Assembly: GCA_015056815.1 (NCBI GenBank)
Contig: SVFN01000024.1
Coordinates: 1 to 64,000 of the forward strand
Reading direction: 5' to 3'
Length of the DNA: 64,000 bases
DNA from: Lachnospiraceae bacterium
GTDB taxonomy: Bacteria > Bacillota > Clostridia > Lachnospirales > Lachnospiraceae
In this document: positions 34,646-42,840 of the stretch, in pieces
Position numbering within the stretch: the first letter of the stretch is position 1
Layout: each line of letters starts with the position of its first letter
Notes under the pieces: generated by a model
The model's input: the letters and a program-made list of their open reading frames with translations, nothing else
The model's database searches: none
What the model was told of the DNA's origin: nothing
Program-made: the position numbers and the translations under genes

Positions 34646-35266
34646 ATGGGATTGTTTGACAATTTATTAGGTGCTGCAAAGGAAATAGCAGATGGAACAA
34701 AGAAAGCGGTTGAAAACATACAAAGGGAAATGGATCAGGAGGTGAATAATAAAAAATCAGTGGATTATGAAGGCTATAAGAATCCATCAGATCCACTTCC
34801 TGCTGTGCCAGTACAGACAAAACTGCATGGTAACATTGCAAGATTTATGATTTCAGGTGATTTTACTGAGAATGAAGGATATGCTAATTCGGCAGTTTCT
34901 CTAAGATACAATCCGGAACATCTTGGCGTATTGGAATTGGATGATGAGAATGCGATAACCATATCATTACAGGAAGGAATAGGTGAATTTGACGAGATTG
35001 CTGAATGTATAGATGAATATATTTCCAGTGGAACATTATCGGATGTGATACAATTTGAAAATATTTCGGATGGAAAGTATTTGTTTAAGGCTAAAATGTC
35101 AGCGTCTGAATATATAGAGAATTTTTATGTGTTAAAAAGTGACGTTGATGATTCATACGACTATGATATTTTATTACTACTCTTCCCTTTTGAGGTTGAA
35201 GGTACTGTTCTAGAGAAAAAACTATCGACCTGTTTTGATGAGGTCGCTAAAACACTTACGATATAA
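34646..35266 (+). CDS. Hypothetical soluble protein, R1-R2 cassette
   Basis: A 206-residue acidic protein, opening MGLFDNLLGAAKEIADGTKK, with a second half rich in beta-like segments. No membrane helix, signal or known motif. AAGGAGA precedes the ATG. The opening resembles those of small proteins with an N-terminal amphipathic helix. I do not recognise the family. Confidence 0.5.
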   Translation: MGLFDNLLGAAKEIADGTKKAVENIQREMDQEVNNKKSVDYEGYKNPSDPLPAVPVQTKLHGNIARFMISGDFTENEGYANSAVSLRYNPEHLGVLELDDENAITISLQEGIGEFDEIAECIDEYISSGTLSDVIQFENISDGKYLFKAKMSASEYIENFYVLKSDVDDSYDYDILLLLFPFEVEGTVLEKKLSTCFDEVAKTLTI

Positions 35267-35333
35267 CTAATAAGAAAAAAGGAAACTAAATATATAGCGT
35301 CGCTAATCAAAAATTATTAAGGAAGTAAAAACT

Positions 35334-35792
35334 ATGCCAGAAAAAGATACAGCTATAGTTAAGAAGAAACATGGGAAAACTAAAAAGAAGAAGTATCGCC
35401 ATGTTTATACCGGGAGTGAGAAGGTCCGAATATTCTTTGGAGTTCTAGTAGCAATTGCTCTTATTGTTGCAGGTATCCATTATATAACACGTCAGTTCAC
35501 AGTAAACAATGAATATGATATGGAGGTTACTGCTGTTGTAACGAGTGTGTCAAGAAAATATGATAAGGATGAAGACAAATATAAGTATAGAGCGACGTAT
35601 GAATACGAGGTTAGAGGACAAAAATATTACTACGTATCAAACTGGTCAAGCACACATTATGAAAAGGGCGACCAAATGTTACTTACTGTTAATTCTGATA
35701 ATCCTGGTGAAGTCAACAACTATAAATACCTCACTATAGGGGCATTTCTCATAATAGTTGCAGTATTTGTACTATATTTTTCTTTCCGTTAG
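35334..35792 (+). CDS. DUF3592 domain membrane protein
   Basis: A 152-residue protein with a Lys-rich N-terminus, a membrane helix at about 32-50, an extracytoplasmic beta domain with RATYEYEVRGQKYYYVS and GDQMLLTVNSDNP, and a second helix at about 130-150. This is the usual DUF3592 layout. Function unknown. After it, a 13-codon frame with AAAGGAG (from 35807) is cut short by R2. Confidence 0.65.
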   Translation: MPEKDTAIVKKKHGKTKKKKYRHVYTGSEKVRIFFGVLVAIALIVAGIHYITRQFTVNNEYDMEVTAVVTSVSRKYDKDEDKYKYRATYEYEVRGQKYYYVSNWSSTHYEKGDQMLLTVNSDNPGEVNNYKYLTIGAFLIIVAVFVLYFSFR

Positions 35793-35843
35793 AAAAAGGA
35801 GTATTATGAGAGTGATCGCATTAGCGAAGAAATTAAGGGTTTA

Positions 35844-35962
35844 TTGAGTAAAAACAGGTACATCTTTTACAGCGGCACTCCAACAGGGGTGCCGCTGTTT
35901 TTGGGAAACTTGTAAAAAAATATGGAGTAGTCTATAATGAAAGCCAATGAAGGAAAACAAGT
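35844..35962 (+). repeat. Repeat R2: terminator plus promoter/start cassette
   Basis: 119 bp, almost identical to R3 at 42972-43090. It carries the same GC-rich terminator, TTGTAA-17-TATAAT and ATGAAAGCCAATGAAGG. Downstream is a broken GNAT. Confidence 0.85.
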
Positions 35963-35969
35963 TTTAGAT

Positions 35970-36117
35970 ACGGGAGAGTGCAGAAAAAGAGAACTGCTAC
36001 AAGATGATGCTTTTGACCGGTTCAAAAAAGCCAGAGACTCTTCGGTTCTATGAAAAAGCCGGATACAACAGCAGCGACAAGACAGCATTTATACAGTGGT
36101 TGGGAATGGAGAAATAA
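35970..36117 (+). pseudogene. GNAT C-terminal remnant
   Basis: Read in the frame of codons such as MMLLTGSKKPETLRFYEKAG, then DKTAFIQWLGMEK and a stop at 36115-36117, this is the end of a GNAT acetyltransferase. The start provided by R2 is in another frame and stops after 36 codons. Confidence 0.6.
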
Positions 36118-36122
36118 AGAAG

Positions 36123-36440
36123 ATGGCGTCAAGTAAAGAGTATTTGGATTTCGTCCTCGAACAGCTTTCGGAATTGGACGATATAACATACAAGGCAATG
36201 ATGGGAGAGTACATCATCTATTACAGGGGAAAGATTGTTGGTGGAGTTTATGATGATCGTTTCCTGGTCAAGCCTGTGAATACTGCAAAAAACATGATGC
36301 CAGAAGCAGAATTAGAATTGCCGTATGAAGGGGCAAAGGAAATGTTCCTTGTAGACAATATTGAGAATAAGGAGTTCTTGAAGGAATTGTTGGAAGCGAT
36401 GTTTGATGATCTTCCGGCTCCTAAGAAAAAGAAGAAGTGA
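36123..36440 (+). CDS. TfoX N-terminal domain protein
   Basis: A 105-residue protein matching the stand-alone TfoX-N family (ITYKAMMGEYIIYYRGKIVG, DDRFLVKPVNTAK, PYEGAKEMFLVDNIENKEFL). TfoX regulates competence in Proteobacteria, but short Firmicute members have no proven role. I start at ATG 36123 because the family begins with MASSKEYLDFVLEQL; the frame upstream belongs to the GNAT remnant. Confidence 0.8.
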   Translation: MASSKEYLDFVLEQLSELDDITYKAMMGEYIIYYRGKIVGGVYDDRFLVKPVNTAKNMMPEAELELPYEGAKEMFLVDNIENKEFLKELLEAMFDDLPAPKKKKK

Positions 36441-36444
36441 AAGT

Positions 36445-36564
36445 ATGAATGATTATTTGCGTGAAATGATGAGCTATTTCGGACTATACAGGAAGATGTT
36501 TTTGGAGAATAGGAAAGAGAATAAAGGATTGGAAAAATTCTTTTCATGGATAGAGGAACGATAG
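36445..36564 (+). CDS. Small 39-residue ORF
   Basis: Opens MNDYLREMMSYFGLYRK, charged and helical, 4 bp after the tfoX-N stop and 1 bp before the next ATG. Its position in a tight operon is the main support. Family not recognised. Confidence 0.35.
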   Translation: MNDYLREMMSYFGLYRKMFLENRKENKGLEKFFSWIEER

Positions 36565-36565
36565 G

Positions 36566-38188
36566 ATGAAGATATTTCCAAAATCAATTGATATCGGTGA
36601 ATATTTAAGAAGTAGTGCAGTAATTGATTATACGTATGAGAGTGTTTCAGGGCTTGCGGATACTTTGTATGAACGGTCTGAAGATGATCTGGACTATATT
36701 CGGAATGCATATGAATATGTCAGAGACAGGATACCGCATTCTGCGGATATAAATGCAGAGGAAGTTGCCTGCAGCGCTTCTGAAGTGCTGAGGACAGGAC
36801 ACGGGATCTGTTTTGCAAAATCCCATTTATTGGCAGCATTGCTGCGATATAAAGGGATTCCCACGGGATTCTGCTACCAGAGGCTCGTATTGGATGATGA
36901 AACAGCTCCGGAGTTTATCATTCACGGATTAAATGGAGTATACCTTGAAGATAGAAAAACATGGATACGATTGGATGCAAGAGGTAACAAAGAGGGGGTA
37001 AATGCCGGGTTTTCTGTCACAGATGAACAGCTGGCATTTCCAGTCCGCCCAGAAAAAGGAGAAAAGGACGGAATAATGGTGTACGCGGATCCTGATACTG
37101 ATGTGCTTATGGCATTGCAGTCACATACCAGCAGATCAGAATTGTGGGCTGATCTGCCTACGGAACTACCTGATTCTGATGTATTGATAACACAGCGTCT
37201 GATCCTGCGCCGCTGGGAGGACAGCGATGCAGAGGACTTATACAAATATGCCAGTGATTCGGATGTGGGTCCGATTGCCGGATGGTCGCCTCATCAAAGT
37301 GTGGACGAGAGCAGGGATGTGATAAAGAATGTGCTGAGCGGAAAAGAGGCATACGCAATTTGCCTGAAAGAGGACGGAAAGGCTATCGGAGCGATAGAAC
37401 TTAAGTTGAACGGTCATACCGATATGACTGACCGGGATGATGAATGTGAGATGGGTTACTGGCTTGGAAAGCCGTTCTGGGGGCAGGGCATTATGCCGGA
37501 AGCCGTGAAGGAAATGCTCCGCCACGCCTTTGAGGACTGCGGAATGCAAAAAGTCTGGATCGGATATTATGAAGGAAATAGCAAGTCTAAGCGAGTTCAG
37601 GAGAAATGTGGATTTAAGTATCAATGGCGGTCAGAAAATGTGGATGTGCCGCTGATGCATGAGAAACGGACGGGTCATGTGAGTTTGATGACGAGGGAAG
37701 ACTGGATGGCAGAACAAAACGAAGTGAATGTTGAAAAAGCTGGAATAGATGATATTGATTTCCTTGTGAAAATGAGACTGGATTATTTACATGAAGACAA
37801 CGGAAATCTTGATGACTTTGATGTTATAGCTATAAAAAGAGATCTTCCGGACTACTATAAGGCTCATCTGAACAAAGACCTTTTTATATATGTAGTACGT
37901 GAAGAACAGACAATTGTCTCATGTGCATTTCTACTTGTTATTGAGAAGCCGATGAGTCCGGCTTTCATAAATGGTAGGACTGGTACCGTTCTCAATGTGT
38001 ACACTTGTCCGGCTAATAGACACAAGGGATATGCAAAGAGAGTGATGGAAATGTTATTAGCAGAGGCAAGGAAACTGCAATTGTCTGTCATTGAGTTAAA
38101 ATCTACAGAGGATGGTTATGCATTGTATAAGTTGGTAGGGTTTTCAGACGATTGTTCCAAGTATCATTTGATGAAATGGAAGAAGTAG
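36566..38188 (+). CDS. Transglutaminase-GNAT-GNAT fusion protein
   Basis: A 540-residue protein with three domains. Residues 1-200 are a transglutaminase-like cysteine protease fold with the triad Cys82 (GHGICFAKSH), His120 (FIIHGLNGV) and Asp137 (WIRLDARG). Residues about 206-380 are a RimJ-like GNAT (LILRRWEDSDAEDLYKYA, GYWLGKPFWGQGIMPEAV). Residues about 386-540 are a second GNAT (VYTCPANRHKGYAKRVMEML). The ATG follows GAGGAACGATAGG. Each domain looks intact. Function unknown; peptide cleavage or cross-linking linked to acetylation is speculation. Confidence 0.8.
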   Translation: MKIFPKSIDIGEYLRSSAVIDYTYESVSGLADTLYERSEDDLDYIRNAYEYVRDRIPHSADINAEEVACSASEVLRTGHGICFAKSHLLAALLRYKGIPTGFCYQRLVLDDETAPEFIIHGLNGVYLEDRKTWIRLDARGNKEGVNAGFSVTDEQLAFPVRPEKGEKDGIMVYADPDTDVLMALQSHTSRSELWADLPTELPDSDVLITQRLILRRWEDSDAEDLYKYASDSDVGPIAGWSPHQSVDESRDVIKNVLSGKEAYAICLKEDGKAIGAIELKLNGHTDMTDRDDECEMGYWLGKPFWGQGIMPEAVKEMLRHAFEDCGMQKVWIGYYEGNSKSKRVQEKCGFKYQWRSENVDVPLMHEKRTGHVSLMTREDWMAEQNEVNVEKAGIDDIDFLVKMRLDYLHEDNGNLDDFDVIAIKRDLPDYYKAHLNKDLFIYVVREEQTIVSCAFLLVIEKPMSPAFINGRTGTVLNVYTCPANRHKGYAKRVMEMLLAEARKLQLSVIELKSTEDGYALYKLVGFSDDCSKYHLMKWKK

Positions 38189-38203
38189 TAACTCAGACTG
38201 GAT

Positions 38204-38332
38204 ATGGAGGCAACAATTTGTGATTCCAAAGAACTAAAGATGAGGACGATTTATATGAAGAGGGACGAGCATGACGCTATGTATGTTGGAATTTGTATAG
38301 TATTCAAAAGAGAGTTTGGCAATAAAGAGTGA
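38204..38332 (+). CDS. Small 42-residue ORF coupled to the HEPN gene
   Basis: Opens MEATICDSKELKMRTIYMKR and ends with TGA overlapping the GTG start at 38329. The GTGA overlap suggests translational coupling and is the reason to list it. Unrecognised. Confidence 0.3.
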   Translation: MEATICDSKELKMRTIYMKRDEHDAMYVGICIVFKREFGNKE

Positions 38333-39696
38333 TTATATGGAAAGGGCGTGAAGGTTTGATTCAGAGAAATACTGACAATTTTACGGGCTTTATTATTCAA
38401 GATAAAGAAAAAATGTTTTTCCATGCACAGGATAAAATATTTAACTTCATTTCTGATGGCATAGGACTATTTGCGGATGTTATAAAGAAGAATATAAAAT
38501 CGCCAGATTATTATTTGCATGGATATACAACAGACGGATATCAACTGGCAATATACACAGGATATGAGGAACGAAAAATATCGGCTAATTATAAGTTGAG
38601 ACCGGGTGTGTATATCGTGAGCAGAGCAAATGCATACCGGTATGATATGTCTAAATTTCAAGCGATAGAATTTATTGGTGGAACTCTGAATAATCTATAT
38701 GAACAAAGAAAAATAGAAACGAAGTATGATGACGAACAAAAATCATTTATTAAGATATATCCAGAGTCGCAAAGAGAATTTGATATTAGAATTAAAGAGT
38801 ACAGCTGTAAACTGATTATCAGAAACACTCCGTCAGATACAAGCCCGTCTAAAATGGATTTGGTTGTGAGATATGAGTTTTTGGATGATATGCCAATAAC
38901 GGAGATTAAATTGGTATACAACACACTTATAGATATTTGTAGAATTCTGACTAATAGAAAAAACGTTGGTTTTGATAATGTTAGATTATTCCAAATTGAT
39001 GAAGATAGTAAAAAGTGGATTTGGTATGCTGATGCGTTTATTGACTATAAATATGAAGTGTTTACCAGTAAATCTTATAGAAGTAATGTTTTATTTGATT
39101 ATCTTGAAGGGTGTATATCCGGATTACATGAGATAGTTTCTTCTGATTCAGAAGGTAAGGCAACATATCTTTTGGATTTTTATGCAGACTCCGACTCTGA
39201 TTATTCTGTTTTGACAGACGATAAGGTAAAGAATGTATGCTCTTCTATTGAATGTGAAATGGATTTTGTTAAAGACCTAAAAGATGAAGAAAACGAAAAG
39301 CTTAAGGAGCTAATCAAGCAAATAAAAACTGTGATAAAAAACCATAGAAGATCAGAAAGCAGGTTGGAAGATAAAACTTACGATATGATTGGCAGCAGTA
39401 TGTCACATTGGGGGATGGCCAATAGCAGGAAAATCTATTTGCTATATGAGAAGAACAAAGTATTTATGAATATATTAAAGGCAAAAGCAGATTTGTCATG
39501 TACAGAAGAAGATCTGGTTGCGTTTGTGAAATACCGAAATGATATTACTCATGGAAGGTATCGAACAGTAGATTCTGTTATTGCTAAGGCTTCATATACT
39601 TTGATGGTATTATCGTATTGTTGTTTTTTTACAAGAATCGGAATGAGAGAAGAGGAATTGAAGAAATTATTAGAAGAAAACAAGATTGCCTCTTAG
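38329..39696 (+). CDS. HEPN-domain protein, ApeA-like
   Basis: A 455-residue protein. The N-terminal two thirds look beta-rich (HGYTTDGYQLAIYTG, EFIGGTLNNLYEQ). The C-terminal part is helical and holds RNDITHG (Arg403 to His408), the RX4-6H motif of HEPN ribonucleases. This layout resembles ApeA-type anti-phage proteins, though similarity was judged only by layout. The GTG at 38329 overlaps the previous stop; TTG 38356 after AAAGGGCGTGAAGG is an alternative start. It stands among phage-type and helicase fragments, consistent with a defence-rich region. Confidence 0.55.
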   Translation: MIIWKGREGLIQRNTDNFTGFIIQDKEKMFFHAQDKIFNFISDGIGLFADVIKKNIKSPDYYLHGYTTDGYQLAIYTGYEERKISANYKLRPGVYIVSRANAYRYDMSKFQAIEFIGGTLNNLYEQRKIETKYDDEQKSFIKIYPESQREFDIRIKEYSCKLIIRNTPSDTSPSKMDLVVRYEFLDDMPITEIKLVYNTLIDICRILTNRKNVGFDNVRLFQIDEDSKKWIWYADAFIDYKYEVFTSKSYRSNVLFDYLEGCISGLHEIVSSDSEGKATYLLDFYADSDSDYSVLTDDKVKNVCSSIECEMDFVKDLKDEENEKLKELIKQIKTVIKNHRRSESRLEDKTYDMIGSSMSHWGMANSRKIYLLYEKNKVFMNILKAKADLSCTEEDLVAFVKYRNDITHGRYRTVDSVIAKASYTLMVLSYCCFFTRIGMREEELKKLLEENKIAS

Positions 39697-39799
39697 GTGC
39701 ACTTATCTAACACCAGATTGCAGATTTTATGGCACTTATGAAACACGCTCTGTCCTTATTTTTCAAGGGAATGGCTGAAAAGACTTATTTTATGGGAAT

Positions 39800-40292
39800 T
39801 AGTTTTTCAAAAAGTTTGTGTCACGGGGTTGACATTATCGGGAACCGGAAAGACCTATGCTTCTGCATTTGCAATGAGAGAACTGGGATTTAAGCGTGTT
39901 TTGTTTGTGGTACATAGAGGACAGTTAGCCAGACAGACAAAAAATCCTATGAAAAAGTCTTTGGAAAAACTATGTCCATGGGACTGGTTGGCGCAGGCTG
40001 TCAAGAGTATGATAAAGATTATATCTTTGCTACTGTCCAGACACTGAACCGGGAGGAACATCTGACGGAATATATCGTTCAGGCTATTTCAAGGGATATT
40101 TTGTGCTATGCCATGAGAACATTATCGCATTGTATGATATGTGCTCATGTCCATGATGAACTGATTATTGAGTGCAGGGAAGATGTATCCCTTGATGCAA
40201 TCTGTGAACAGATGGGAAGGACACCGCCCTGGGCGGAGGGATTAGTGTTGAGGGCCGATGGGTATTGTACACCGTTCTATAAAAAAGATTAA
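39800..40292 (+). pseudogene. DEAD/DEAH helicase fragment fused to a DNA polymerase A tail
   Basis: The first part reads SGTGKTYASAFAMRELGFKR and VLFVVHRGQLARQTK, a DUF3427-type helicase start. A missing A in the run near 39944 shifts the frame. The match continues as MSMGLVGAGCQEYDKDYIFA and TVQTLNREEHLTEYI. It then changes abruptly to VQAISRDILCYAMRTL, HVHDELIIE and a YKKD end, the C-terminus of a phage-type family A DNA polymerase. The junction is near 40079. Confidence 0.65.
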
Positions 40293-40327
40293 AAAAAATC
40301 GGCACTTCCGAATGGATGGGAGTGCCG
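40292..40327 (-). terminator. Terminator of the PemK-like gene
   Basis: CGGCACT at 40300-40306 pairs with AGTGCCG at 40321-40327; the A8 run at 40292-40299 gives the T-run on the minus strand. It lies just past the minus-strand gene's stop at 40335. Confidence 0.75.
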
Positions 40328-40334
40328 TTAAATG

Positions 40335-41015
40335 TTATTGATTATCATTGTTTTTGGAAAGCTGTTCCTGCAATGCAGTAAGTTGTTTCTTTAATTCTTC
40401 ATTCTCGGATGTGAGTTTTTTTATGGCAGCATCATTTTCCTTTTGCTGTTCTTCCAGTGAAACTGCCTTTTGCTGAAGCTGATTGTAGTCATAGTAAAAA
40501 CTTGAAAAGTATTTTTGTAAAACTAGCTGTTCAATCTGCTTATATGTATCAGAGACAGGAGGTATCATGCCATTCTGCTGATAAAGTATGCGGTTGATAC
40601 TGACTGTTCGGATATCGTTCAGTTTCAATACGGAATCATGGTTGATGAATGAAAACTCACTTGCCTTCAATAAAAACATATCACTTTTGGAAGCGGGATT
40701 GTCTATGTGGTGGTAGACATCCGGATGTTTTGCAGGATCATAGGAGAAAATCGGCAGAACATAAAGTAATTTCTGCTTTACGCCAATGACGAGACCTCTG
40801 TGCTCATAGGACATTTCAGGTTTATAATTTTTGCCAAACTCAAACTGATAGATTTCCCCCTTTTTTACCTGTCTGTGTTGGAATTGCTTCGTTCTGTTAT
40901 CAGCCCAGCGAAAATCAGATGCTGAAAAACGATCTAGTTCATTGCTGGTGAAGTTATTGGCGATGATTATTTCATTGGTTTTGTTTTGAGCCTTTAGATA
41001 TTCGTTCAATGGCAT
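40335..41015 (-). CDS. PemK/MazF-like protein with C-terminal coiled coil
   Basis: A 226-residue protein. The middle (about 50-150) has KKGEIYQFEFGKNYKPEMSY, EHRGLVIGV and LNDIRTVSINRIL, typical of PemK/MazF endoribonuclease-fold toxins. The last 55 residues are a charged coiled coil (EELKKQLTALQEQL). AAGGAG precedes the ATG. No protein antitoxin gene is next to it; instead a 150-nt region with five hairpins and a terminator lies directly upstream, recalling type III toxin-antitoxin or abiF-like loci. RNase activity and the RNA's antitoxin role are inferred. Confidence 0.7.
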   Translation of the reverse strand: MPLNEYLKAQNKTNEIIIANNFTSNELDRFSASDFRWADNRTKQFQHRQVKKGEIYQFEFGKNYKPEMSYEHRGLVIGVKQKLLYVLPIFSYDPAKHPDVYHHIDNPASKSDMFLLKASEFSFINHDSVLKLNDIRTVSINRILYQQNGMIPPVSDTYKQIEQLVLQKYFSSFYYDYNQLQQKAVSLEEQQKENDAAIKKLTSENEELKKQLTALQEQLSKNNDNQ

Positions 41016-41029
41016 GTCTCCTTAGTTTT

Positions 41030-41184
41030 AATAAATAAAAAAGGGTACGGCGCTAACCATACCCTACTCTGGCGAACCAGAGAGACCTCGTCGGTCAAAT
41101 TATCCTTTCAATGGTGGCTTCGTCAGCCAAAAAACACTTGTTAGCAAGTGCGAAAGTGCAGTTTTTATATCTCTACTCACTTAT
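41030..41184 (-). ncRNA. Multi-hairpin leader RNA upstream of the PemK-like gene
   Basis: On the minus strand, a TATAAT at 41185-41190 is followed by five hairpins. In transcript order they are 41150-41135 (6-bp stem, then T6), 41129-41115 (TGGCT/AGCCA), 41096-41084 (GACC/GGTC), 41082-41067 (CTCTGG/CCAGAG, UUCG loop) and 41064-41043 (8 bp, one wobble). The last is followed by TTTTTTATTTATT, a terminator, and then the ribosome binding site. The second and third hairpins share the loop GACGA. The -35 is weak. A small RNA or antitoxin RNA is likely; the plus strand can fold similarly. Confidence 0.65.
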
Positions 41185-41190
41185 ATTATA

Positions 41191-41517
41191 CACGATTTTC
41201 AGAAAAAATCCACTGGTAATATCTACAAAACCTTTTTCTTAAATCAAGTGTTGGACTTAATCATACTGCCTTAAATAGTGAATTTCAATTAAAATAAAAT
41301 AAATTTTTGAAATTTTTTCGGGGAGGTTAAAAACTCCCTGATTTTTTTGCCTGTGACTTGAGGAAGCAAGTCGTGTCATTCACAGATTCATGCGAAGCGT
41401 GGTGATCGCTGGCATGACCGGTAGGGGGTATCGAAATCTCTGCAGACCTGTCTCCTATAGAACGGCGGGTGGGTCTTGCGTGTAAAATCGCGAAATTGAA
41501 TATGGTGGTATAAACAG
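41191..41517. other. Gap with peptide-like remnant, no gene
   Basis: A short plus-strand frame at about 41427-41514 reads SPIERRVGLACKIAKLN before a stop and looks like the tail of a lost gene, possibly phage-related. Nothing else is supportable. Confidence 0.35.
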
Positions 41518-41566
41518 TTGACAAAACCGAATAATGGATATATTATACAGGTATCAATTGATACCT
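41518..41566 (+). promoter_or_regulatory. Promoter and 18-bp operator of the Panacea antitoxin locus
   Basis: TTGACA at 41518-41523, 17 bp, TATTAT at 41541-41546, then the perfect palindrome AGGTATCAATTGATACCT at 41549-41566. This is the usual place for autorepression by a helix-turn-helix antitoxin. Confidence 0.85.
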
Positions 41567-41579
41567 TGAAGGAGACGAG

Positions 41580-41718
41580 TTGGCTGAAGAAACAAAAGCT
41601 CGAATTGAAAGTGAGTTAGAAGTAAAAGCGTATATTCAAGATTTGAAATTCGCATTAGTCGTTTCATTTTGCAGAGAAGGCATTTACTCCAGAAATGTTC
41701 CCTTATAAGAAAAAATAG
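41580..41718 (+). pseudogene. Toxin partner of the Panacea antitoxin, internally deleted
   Basis: A TTG start with AAGGAG five bases upstream reads AEETKARIESELEVKAYIQD and LKFAL. The 3' end, in another frame, reads FHFAEKAFTPEMFPYKK and a stop at 41716-41718. The middle of the gene is gone and the two ends are out of frame. The ends look like one gene whose core was deleted, leaving the antitoxin without its partner. Confidence 0.6.
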
Positions 41719-41729
41719 GAGGTGTTTTC

Positions 41730-42758
41730 ATGGTCATGAAGATCATTAAAAGTGAAAAGAGAATCTGCTCATGCTGTATGGAAGAACATGAAGTGAAAAC
41801 CGTTCTTGTTATGGATCAGGCTACGTTTAAGAATAGCACAGTTGAATATGAGGCATCGTATTTCTACTGCGAATTAGCAGAAGAACTTTACATGGATGAA
41901 CAGCAGATGCAGGAAAACGACATCAGATTAAAGGATGAATATAGAAAGAAGAAAGGGCTTTTAACATCAGCACAAATAGGAGAAATTCGTGCAAAGTATG
42001 GTATAAGCCAAAGTGATTTATGCTTATTGTTAGGTTGGGGTGGTAAGACCATTACAAGATATGAAAGCCATCAAGTGCAGGATAAGGCACACGATACCAT
42101 TCTTAAGAAAATAGATCAGGATCCAGAATGGTTTTTGTCTCTTTTAAATGGAGCGAAAACAAATCTATCAGAAGAGTCTTATCAAAAATATTTAGCGGCA
42201 GCAATTTCTTTATATGAGGAAGATCAAGATGCCTATCTCAGGAAGGCAATTGAAGCGAGTTATGCAAAATTCCAAGGAAATCAAATGTTTCATGGAAACA
42301 CAGAGTTATCATTGGATAAGGTTGTTGAAGTAATTAGATATTTTGCATCATCAATCAAAGTGACAAGTCTTTATAAGGTAAAATTAATGAAACTTATGTG
42401 GTATGCAGATGCATTATCTTATAAAAGAAGAGGCTTAGCGATTACAGGGTTGGTATATCAAGCACTTCCAATGGGAGCTGTTCCGGTGGGACATAATTCC
42501 ATAATTGACTTAAAGGATGTTCCTTGTGAAGAAGTTGATATGGGTGAGACAAATGCTTATCATTTTTCTTTGAGCGGGAAACAAACTTTTTCTGAATTAT
42601 CAAATGAAGAGAAAGATATTTTGGACGTAGTAATAGAGAAGCTTGGAAAGATGAGTAAGAATGAAATAATAAACTTTATGCATAAAGAGCAGGCATATGT
42701 TGAAACTGCACCGAGAGATATAATTCAGTTCAAATATGCTGAAAGTTTACAAATCTGA
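41730..42758 (+). CDS. Panacea-domain antitoxin with MqsA-like helix-turn-helix
   Basis: A 342-residue protein. The N-terminus has two CxxC-type pairs (ICSCCMEEHE and a later YFYC), then a helix-turn-helix (YGISQSDLCLLLGWGGKTIT, with RYE) as in MqsA-type antitoxins. From about 205 comes a Panacea (DUF4065) domain (VTSLYKVKLMKLMWYADAL, GLVYQALPMGAVP). Panacea proteins neutralise varied toxins. AGGAGG lies 7 bases before the ATG. It probably represses through the palindrome at 41549. Its toxin gene upstream is deleted, so it may be an orphan. Confidence 0.85.
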   Translation: MVMKIIKSEKRICSCCMEEHEVKTVLVMDQATFKNSTVEYEASYFYCELAEELYMDEQQMQENDIRLKDEYRKKKGLLTSAQIGEIRAKYGISQSDLCLLLGWGGKTITRYESHQVQDKAHDTILKKIDQDPEWFLSLLNGAKTNLSEESYQKYLAAAISLYEEDQDAYLRKAIEASYAKFQGNQMFHGNTELSLDKVVEVIRYFASSIKVTSLYKVKLMKLMWYADALSYKRRGLAITGLVYQALPMGAVPVGHNSIIDLKDVPCEEVDMGETNAYHFSLSGKQTFSELSNEEKDILDVVIEKLGKMSKNEIINFMHKEQAYVETAPRDIIQFKYAESLQI

Positions 42759-42778
42759 ATAGTACAATTATTGATGTG

Positions 42779-42811
42779 AGGATCGTGTAGAGATGCATGA
42801 TCCTTTTATTA
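42779..42811 (+). terminator. Terminator of the Panacea gene
   Basis: AGGATCGTG pairs with CATGATCCT (one wobble) around an 8-base loop, then TTTATT. Confidence 0.6.
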
Positions 42812-42840
42812 TGCAAAAATTAAGGAAGGAGGGGATTCCG

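Noticed and set aside
39972-40292. A real 106-residue gene
   Set aside because: Its two halves match a helicase interior and a DNA polymerase C-terminus, so it is a fusion of fragments.
41030-41184. Calling the leader RNA a ToxI-type antitoxin outright
   Set aside because: It lacks tandem near-identical ToxI repeats, and I could not compare it with known families, so only a structured leader is claimed.
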